From JAAYDS01 sp012729155 (GTDB lineage Bacteria > Chloroflexota > Anaerolineae > UBA1429), in NCBI GenBank assembly GCA_036774405.1, contig DAIPBO010000006.1, forward strand, positions 1-64,000: a stretch of DNA of 64,000 bases, read 5' to 3'. Position numbers and translations under genes: made by a program. Below, piece by piece: positions 59,497 through 64,000 of the stretch (positions within the stretch are counted from its first letter, which is position 1; each line of letters opens with the position of its first letter). Under the pieces are notes generated by a model. It was given only the letters and a program-made list of their open reading frames with translations. It ran no database searches and was not told the DNA's origin.

Positions 59497-60060
59497 ATGA
59501 TCCTCCTGGCTGCACTGGCCCTCTCGTTCATCGTTGCGCTGGCTCGAGGAGGAAGACTCTCTACCTTAGAGCATTGGCTACCAGTACATGGCTGGTTGCC
59601 CGGGCTAGCGCTGTTGATTCAGGTCTTGGTGGTGGCGTTGCACCCACCGGCGAGCGGTGTAATTGTGGCCCTGCTGGGCACCTCGCTCGTGCTGCTGTTA
59701 ACATTCGTGATACTGAACCTTGGGCTGCCCGGGATGGCTCTGCTGGGCTCTGGCCTGGCCCTCAATCTGGTGGCGATCGCCGCCAACGGTGGCTGGATGC
59801 CCGTCAATCCCGGCGCCCTCGAGCGCGCTGGCTTGCATGCGCTGGCCAGCCTGCCGCAAGGCAGTCTGCTAGAGGGCTCTAAGGATATCTTGCTCGAGGC
59901 CGAGCACGCCAGGCTCTGGTGGCTGGGTGACATCATCCCCCTGCCGCCACCCATCTCGGTGGTGTTAAGTCTGGGCGATTTGCTTGTGGCCGCTGGCGGT
60001 GCGTGGTTCTGGCAGAAGGCATTGTTTCCTCGGCCAAACCTCACCGCAGACGAGGGCTGA
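59497..60060 (+). CDS. DUF5317 membrane protein
   Basis: 187 aa, five or six transmembrane segments. The DUF5317 hallmarks are clear: LALNLVAIAANGGWMPVNP and ARLWWLGDIIPLPPPISVVL near the end. No function is established. It shares a transcript with the upstream 35-residue peptide and closes at a strong terminator. The window offers no enzyme for it to serve. Confidence 0.82.
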   Translation: MILLAALALSFIVALARGGRLSTLEHWLPVHGWLPGLALLIQVLVVALHPPASGVIVALLGTSLVLLLTFVILNLGLPGMALLGSGLALNLVAIAANGGWMPVNPGALERAGLHALASLPQGSLLEGSKDILLEAEHARLWWLGDIIPLPPPISVVLSLGDLLVAAGGAWFWQKALFPRPNLTADEG

Positions 60061-60165
60061 TTGCCGAACAGGCAACATGCCCCGCACCCTTACATAGGGA
60101 TCAACAGGTCGGTTGACATCTTGTGGCGAGATGGCAGCCCTCCTGATCCATTCCCACCCACATCC

Positions 60166-60213
60166 GGCGCGCAGCGATCCCCCCCAAGAAACGCTGCGCG
60201 CCACCTCTTTTTT
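60166..60213 (+). terminator. Intrinsic terminator after DUF5317
   Basis: 11-bp stem (GGCGCGCAGCG with its complement at 60192-60202), 15-nt loop, then a run of six T. Confidence 0.8.
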
Positions 60214-60240
60214 GGCCACCTGATCGTCCTCGCCTATAGT
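60212..60240 (+). promoter_or_regulatory. Promoter of rdgB
   Basis: TTGGCC (60212-60217), 17-base spacer, TATAGT (60235-60240), starting at the end of the preceding terminator. Confidence 0.65.
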
Positions 60241-60291
60241 GCCCCTGGCTGAAACAGGCGCTACGCCGCAACAACATCGAGGTGCGCACCC

Positions 60292-60894
60292 ATGAGGCTA
60301 CTCATCGCCACCGGCAACGCCGGCAAAAAGCACGAGTTCGCCGGGCTGCTGGCCGACCTGCCCCTGGAGATCGTGGGGCTCAACGACCTGGGCCTGCCCA
60401 ATGATGTCGAGGAGACCGGCGCCTCGTTTGCCGAAAACGCCCTGCTCAAGGCGCGCGCCTATGCCGCGCGATCGGGGCTGCTCACGCTGGCCGATGACTC
60501 GGGGCTCGAGGTCGATGCGCTTGCTGGCGCCCCTGGCGTGCAGAGCGCCCGCTATGGCGGCCCAGGCCTCGACGATCGTGGACGCTACAAGCTCTTGCTG
60601 GCCAGTCTGCGCGGCGTGCCCGCCGAGGATCGGACCGCTCGCTTTCGCTGCACCATCGCACTGGTTGTGCCCGATGGGCGCGAGGCCACCGTCGACGGCG
60701 CCTGTGAGGGGCGCATCACCGACGCGCCGAGCGGAGAGCACGGCTTTGGTTATGACCCGGTCTTTTGGGTAACCAGCGAGGGGTGCACCATGGCCGAGCT
60801 ACTGCCAGAGCGCAAGAACGCCATTAGCCACCGGGCTGTGGCCGCGCGCCAGGCATTGCACATCCTCGAGGGTTGGCTGCGCCCCCTCGGCTGA
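60292..60894 (+). CDS. rdgB: XTP/dITP pyrophosphatase (RdgB/HAM1)
   Basis: Hydrolyses non-canonical purine triphosphates such as dITP and XTP, keeping them out of DNA. 200 aa with LIATGNAGKKHEFAGLL, TGASFAENALLKARAYA, LADDSGLEVDALAGAPGVQS and GEHGFGYDPVFW, all in order. A single gene between its own promoter and a bidirectional hairpin. Confidence 0.96.
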   Translation: MRLLIATGNAGKKHEFAGLLADLPLEIVGLNDLGLPNDVEETGASFAENALLKARAYAARSGLLTLADDSGLEVDALAGAPGVQSARYGGPGLDDRGRYKLLLASLRGVPAEDRTARFRCTIALVVPDGREATVDGACEGRITDAPSGEHGFGYDPVFWVTSEGCTMAELLPERKNAISHRAVAARQALHILEGWLRPLG

Positions 60895-60905
60895 CCGCCA
60901 CAAAG

Positions 60906-60940
60906 ACACAGGGGGAGGCCGAGATGGCCCCCCCCTGTGT
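60906..60940. terminator. Bidirectional terminator between rdgB and the CBS gene
   Basis: ACACAGGGGGAGGCC pairs with GGCCCCCCCCTGTGT over 15 positions with one mismatch, loop GAGAT. Confidence 0.75.
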
Positions 60941-60953
60941 GTTCTAGCCGCGC

Positions 60954-61598
60954 TCAGGTCTCGCGGATGTCCATCAGATCGGCGTCCAGATCGGCGATGA
61001 TCGCCTCCACGGCGCCACGGTCGATGCCCTGCACTTTGAACGCGATCTCGCGATTGCTGACGTCATCTCCCCAGAAGGTGCCCAGCGCCACAAAGTCTGC
61101 CCCTCGATCCGAGAGCTGTTGCGTCAGCTTGGCCAGCACGCCATGGCCTTCTCTCACCCTGATGGTGACGCGCAGCCCCCAGGTACGCGCGCCCAACAAC
61201 TCTGTGAACACCTTGAACAGGTCGCTCTCGGTGATCATGCCCACCAGCAAGTCGCCGCGCATCACGGGCAGGCCGCTGACGTCGTTATCCTCCATGATGC
61301 GGGCCGCCTCTTCGAGGGGGCAATCTTCGGGCACGGTGACCACTTCGCGCGTCATCAGTTCATCGACGGTGACTTTGGACATGAGATAGTTCATCTCATA
61401 GATACTCAGGCTCGTGGCAGGCGATGGCGAGGCGTACAGCAACTGCTTTTCAGAGACGATGCCCACGAGCCTGTTCTTTTCATCCAGAACCGGCAACCGC
61501 CGCACTTTGTTGTCACGCATCACGCGCAGGGCGTCATGCAACGACGTCTTGGGGCGCACCGTAATCGGGTGCCGCGACATGCGTTGTTTGACCAGCAT
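60954..61598 (-). CDS. CBS-pair protein with C-terminal ACT domain (AcuB-like)
   Basis: 214 aa. Two CBS motifs (residues 1-60, RMSRHPITVRPKTSLHDAL; 75-130, DELMTREVVTVPEDCPLEE) form an adenosyl-nucleotide sensing pair; about 140-214 looks like an ACT domain (GLRVTIRVREGHGVLAKLTQ). This matches AcuB-type proteins, named from acetoin use but of uncertain function. ATG 61598 is 5 nt after AGGAGG; the in-frame ATG seven codons earlier has no ribosome site. Confidence 0.88.
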   Translation of the reverse strand: MLVKQRMSRHPITVRPKTSLHDALRVMRDNKVRRLPVLDEKNRLVGIVSEKQLLYASPSPATSLSIYEMNYLMSKVTVDELMTREVVTVPEDCPLEEAARIMEDNDVSGLPVMRGDLLVGMITESDLFKVFTELLGARTWGLRVTIRVREGHGVLAKLTQQLSDRGADFVALGTFWGDDVSNREIAFKVQGIDRGAVEAIIADLDADLMDIRET

Positions 61599-61659
61599 TT
61601 TGTCCTCCTGACTCGTCATCGAGCGGGCCGCTCAAATGATCTGAGCTGGCTCCGGGTTT

Positions 61660-61688
61660 ATTATACTAGAGGCCCACATGGCTGTCTA
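61660..61688 (-). promoter_or_regulatory. Promoter of the CBS-ACT gene
   Basis: TAGACA (61683-61688), 17-base spacer, TATAAT (61660-61665) on the minus strand. Divergent from the promoter at 61701. Confidence 0.75.
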
Positions 61689-61700
61689 CGGCCCGAGCCC

Positions 61701-61729
61701 TTGACAGTGTCTCACGCCTGTGCCATACT
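61701..61729 (+). promoter_or_regulatory. Promoter of the flavin reductase-tsaE-tsaB-rimI operon
   Basis: TTGACA (61701-61706), 17-base spacer, CATACT (61724-61729). Confidence 0.75.
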
Positions 61730-61759
61730 CGCGTACATCTGAATCTCAGGTGAAACGGT

Positions 61760-62335
61760 ATGAAGCGCGAGGTGCCGCCGCAGCAGGCACATCGACTCCT
61801 GGCAACGCGGCCAGTCTGCCTCGTGACGACGATGTCCCAAGGTCAGGTCAATGTGATGACATTGGCCTGGCATTGCCCTGTCAGCCTTGATCCGCCACTG
61901 TTGGCCATGGCCGTGCACCCCTCGACGCTGACCCACGAACTGCTCAGGCAACGCGAAGAGTGTGTGCTCAACATTCCCGGCCGCCCACTGCTTGAGGCGG
62001 TGCTCACTTGCGGCAGCATCACCGGCCGCGACGAAGACAAAGTGAGCAGATTGGGGCTCGAGCTCGAGGCTGGCCAAGCCCTGGATGCCCCCTGGGTGGT
62101 CGCCTGTCTGGCGCACCTCGAGTGCGTGCTGGTCGACCGCATCCAGCCAGGGGATCATACCATCTACATCATGCAGATCGTGAGCGCCTGGGCTGAAGAA
62201 GAGGCCTTTGGCCAGACCTGGATCGCGCCGCCCGCCGCCGACGAACTGGCGCCGCTCTTGCACCTGGGGGGCGCCGCCTTTGCCACGCTGGGCAGCCTAT
62301 CGAGCCAGACCAACCGAGACGCGGAGCACGAGTGA
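61760..62335 (+). CDS. Flavin reductase-like domain protein
   Basis: 191 aa. FMN-binding split-barrel signatures: ATRPVCLVTTMSQGQVNVMT, VSLDPPLLAMAVHPSTLTHE and SITGRDEDKVSRLGL. The family reduces flavin for a monooxygenase or acts as a flavoredoxin; the partner is not in the window. The last codons overlap tsaE by 4 nt (GTGA), so it is co-translated with tRNA-modification genes of no evident connection. Confidence 0.88.
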   Translation: MKREVPPQQAHRLLATRPVCLVTTMSQGQVNVMTLAWHCPVSLDPPLLAMAVHPSTLTHELLRQREECVLNIPGRPLLEAVLTCGSITGRDEDKVSRLGLELEAGQALDAPWVVACLAHLECVLVDRIQPGDHTIYIMQIVSAWAEEEAFGQTWIAPPAADELAPLLHLGGAAFATLGSLSSQTNRDAEHE

Positions 62336-62853
62336 CTGAGCTTACCATGAGCATCACGCTACATACCACCAGCCCTGAACAGACCCGCCTGCTGGGGCGG
62401 TCTCTGGGCACGCTACTGCAGGCCGGCGACATCGTCTGTCTGCAGGGCGACCTGGGCAGCGGCAAGACCTGCATGACCCAGGGGATCGGCTCGGGCATGG
62501 GGGTGGCGGGGGTGATCAACAGCCCCACGTTTGTCTTTGTCAACGAACATGCGCCCGTCACCAGCGGCCCCTATCTCTATCATATCGACCTCTATCGCAT
62601 CTGCGACCTTGCCGAGGCCCTCACGCTGGGGCTAGAGGACTATATGTATGGCGATGGCGTCACCGTCATCGAGTGGGCCGACCGTGCCGGCGAGATGATG
62701 CCCCCTCACTGCCTGTGGGTGCGCCTCACCTACCGAGACTATACCGAGCGCCGCTTGACCATCGAGGCGGTGGGTGACCGCTACGTAGCGCTGGTCGAGG
62801 CTTTGCTGCTAGACCCTGCCGTGGCATCTGCCCAGATCGAGGTTTCGGCCTGA
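62332..62853 (+). CDS. tsaE: TsaE, ATPase for tRNA t6A synthesis
   Basis: 173 aa. P-loop VCLQGDLGSGKTCMTQGIGS, Thr-rich switch NSPTFVFVNEH and the conserved HIDLYRICDLAEALTLGLED with VIEWADRAGEMMP. Cooperates with TsaB and TsaD in threonylcarbamoyl-adenosine formation at position 37 of ANN-reading tRNAs. GTG start at 62332; an ATG five codons later is possible. It shares one base with tsaB. Confidence 0.95.
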   Translation: MTELTMSITLHTTSPEQTRLLGRSLGTLLQAGDIVCLQGDLGSGKTCMTQGIGSGMGVAGVINSPTFVFVNEHAPVTSGPYLYHIDLYRICDLAEALTLGLEDYMYGDGVTVIEWADRAGEMMPPHCLWVRLTYRDYTERRLTIEAVGDRYVALVEALLLDPAVASAQIEVSA

Positions 62854-63539
62854 TGTCCAACGGCGTTCTACTGGCCATCGATACGGCCACGCGCATGCCC
62901 AGCATCGCCCTATACGGGGCTGAAGGTCTCTTGGGCGAACAAACCTGGCGCTCGGGGCGCAACCAGTCTGTCGAGGTGCTGCCGTCCATCGACCGCTTAC
63001 TCGCTCTGGCCAGCGTCACCCGCCAAGAGCTGGGCGCCGTGGCCGTAGCCAAGGGGCCGGGCTCGTTCACTGGCCTGCGCATCGGCTTTAGCCTCGCCAA
63101 GGGGCTGTGCCTGGCGCTCAGCCTGCCCATCATCGCCGTGCCGGCCCTCGAGGTGAGCGCCTACTCGGCTGGAGATCCGGGCGGCCTTGTGGTGGCCATC
63201 GTCGAAGCGGGGCGCAGGCGCATTGTGGTGGGTGTCTATGCCTTTGCCGACGGCCTGCCGCAGCTGCAGGGCGAGCTGAGCTTGCACGCTACCGATGCTT
63301 GGACGCCCCCAATCGACCAACCGCTGCTGATCACGGGCGAAGTGTCGCCGGCCCTGGCCGAGCGGCTGCTGAGCCTGCCAGAGGGCGACGCCCTCTCGCT
63401 GGCCTCGCCCGCCGGCTCTGTGCGGCGCGCCGGCTTTTTGGCCGAGCTGGCCTGGTATCGTTGGCAGGCCGGCCAGGTCGATGACCTGGACCTGCTCAGC
63501 CCCATCTATATCCAACAACCTGTATCGGGGACAGCCTGA
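62853..63539 (+). CDS. tsaB: TsaB, TsaD partner in tRNA t6A synthesis
   Basis: 228 aa, ASKHA fold. LLAIDTATRMPSIALYGAEG at the start, the dimer motif VAVAKGPGSFTGLRIGFSLA near residue 70 and VVAIVEAGRRRIVVGVY. Stabilises TsaD. The order tsaE-tsaB-rimI is a classic bacterial cluster. Confidence 0.95.
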   Translation: MSNGVLLAIDTATRMPSIALYGAEGLLGEQTWRSGRNQSVEVLPSIDRLLALASVTRQELGAVAVAKGPGSFTGLRIGFSLAKGLCLALSLPIIAVPALEVSAYSAGDPGGLVVAIVEAGRRRIVVGVYAFADGLPQLQGELSLHATDAWTPPIDQPLLITGEVSPALAERLLSLPEGDALSLASPAGSVRRAGFLAELAWYRWQAGQVDDLDLLSPIYIQQPVSGTA

Positions 63540-63541
63540 GG

Positions 63542-64000
63542 GTGGAGCGTAACACCCCTCTAGTGCGCATCGAACCGATGCAGATGAGCGACCTCCCCAC
63601 GGTGGCGGCCATCGAGCAGCGCATTTTCAGTTCGCCCTGGTCGCCTCATGCCTTTGCCTACGACCTGCGCCGCCGCCGCGAGGCGCACTATCTGGTGGCG
63701 CGCTACCTGCCCTGGGCACTGCGCGAAGGGGCGCCAGTGAGCGATCTGGGCCCGATAGACCGCAGCATCATGGGCTATGCAGGCGCGTGGTTCGTCATCG
63801 ACGAGTGCCACATCGCCACGCTGGGCGTGCGCCCCGAGTGGCGCGGCCGTGGCGTCGGCGAATTGCTCTTGAGCGGCCTGCTGCAATGGGCAGCAGGCGG
63901 CGGCGCGCTGTATGCCACGCTCGAGGTGCGGGTGAGCAACCTGGTGGCCCAGCGCCTCTATGCCAAGTATGGCCTGCAGGTGGTGGGCCGCAGGCGGCGC
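63542..64000 (+). CDS. rimI: RimI-type ribosomal-protein-alanine acetyltransferase (3' end cut)
   Basis: GNAT acetyltransferase acting on the N-terminal alanine of ribosomal protein bS18. 153 codons are visible before the right edge. MQMSDLPTVAAIEQRIFSSP, the acetyl-CoA loop LGVRPEWRGRGVGELLLSGL and LEVRVSNLVAQRLYAKYGLQ match. The start is uncertain: GTG 63542 lies only 2 nt after the tsaB stop, GTG 63563 fits homologues better. An insert of about 20 residues (RYLPWALREGAPVSDLG) precedes MGYAGAWFV. Confidence 0.92.
   Translation, partial: MERNTPLVRIEPMQMSDLPTVAAIEQRIFSSPWSPHAFAYDLRRRREAHYLVARYLPWALREGAPVSDLGPIDRSIMGYAGAWFVIDECHIATLGVRPEWRGRGVGELLLSGLLQWAAGGGALYATLEVRVSNLVAQRLYAKYGLQVVGRRRR

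Overview
The window is 64 kb of GC-rich, densely packed bacterial chromosome. Almost every base lies in a long ORF with a recognisable chromosomal family. No insertion sequence, integrase, phage module, CRISPR array or rRNA was seen. Several traits suggest a Chloroflexota (Anaerolineae-like) bacterium: the hrcA-grpE-dnaK order under a CIRCE element, an mreBCD-mrdA-minCD-rodA-gltX run, a DUF5317 protein with a tiny secreted peptide, a MalT/BTAD-type giant regulator, and many Gfo/Idh, TIM-barrel and GH4 sugar genes. The taxon is an inference; a marker-gene tree would settle it.

Layout. 1-2145: heat-shock operon hrcA-grpE-dnaK (minus strand, dnaK cut by the edge) with a sigma70-type promoter overlapped by CIRCE, then tRNA-Gln(CTG). 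2205-8628: sugar TIM-barrel protein, glnS with a leader that looks like a transcription attenuator, and a minus-strand operon of a TIM-barrel isomerase, a UroD-like protein and a Gfo/Idh oxidoreductase. 8663-19710: a second oxidoreductase plus secreted subtilase, rmuC with a GH4 glycosidase, a HAD phosphatase, kdgK-eda (Entner-Doudoroff end of hexuronate use), and a transport operon of two tandem MFS paralogues, a 52-residue membrane microprotein and a TauE-like permease. 19834-25711: Nif3-GNAT fusion, metallophosphoesterase, DUF6391, holA, an AbiEi-like winged-helix protein and rsfS with a CTG start. 25760-35825: one long minus-strand cell-shape/division operon, mreB-mreC-mreD-mrdA-minC-minD-rodA-gltX-TPR-ndk.

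35891-42926: DUF6249, ECF sigma and anti-sigma; then a chelatase-type AAA+ ATPase and a VWA protein joined across an A9 run in the -1 frame, followed by an EamA transporter fused to a PAP2-like domain and a DUF4139 secreted protein. 42942-48564: a uridine-kinase-like protein and an AraD-like aldolase diverge from an aldolase, a hydroxyacid dehydrogenase and a sugar-type ABC ATPase. 48584-52787: UMF1-type MFS, membrane proteins (DUF1648 and DUF92 types) and a corrinoid protein. 52815-55979: ruvB, queH (with an extra N-terminal RRXRR/PLMP-like domain), queA and a zinc ribbon. 56039-64000: MalT/BTAD regulator, 35-residue peptide, DUF5317, rdgB, CBS-ACT protein, and a flavin reductase-tsaE-tsaB-rimI operon running off the right edge.

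The points most worth a second look are the A9 frameshift site in the chelatase locus (37618-39650), the glnS leader (4976-5136), the domain fusions (QueH, EamA-PAP2, Nif3-GNAT), the peptide-DUF5317-regulator group (56110-60060), and a probable sequencing-adapter scar inside dnaK (11-50).
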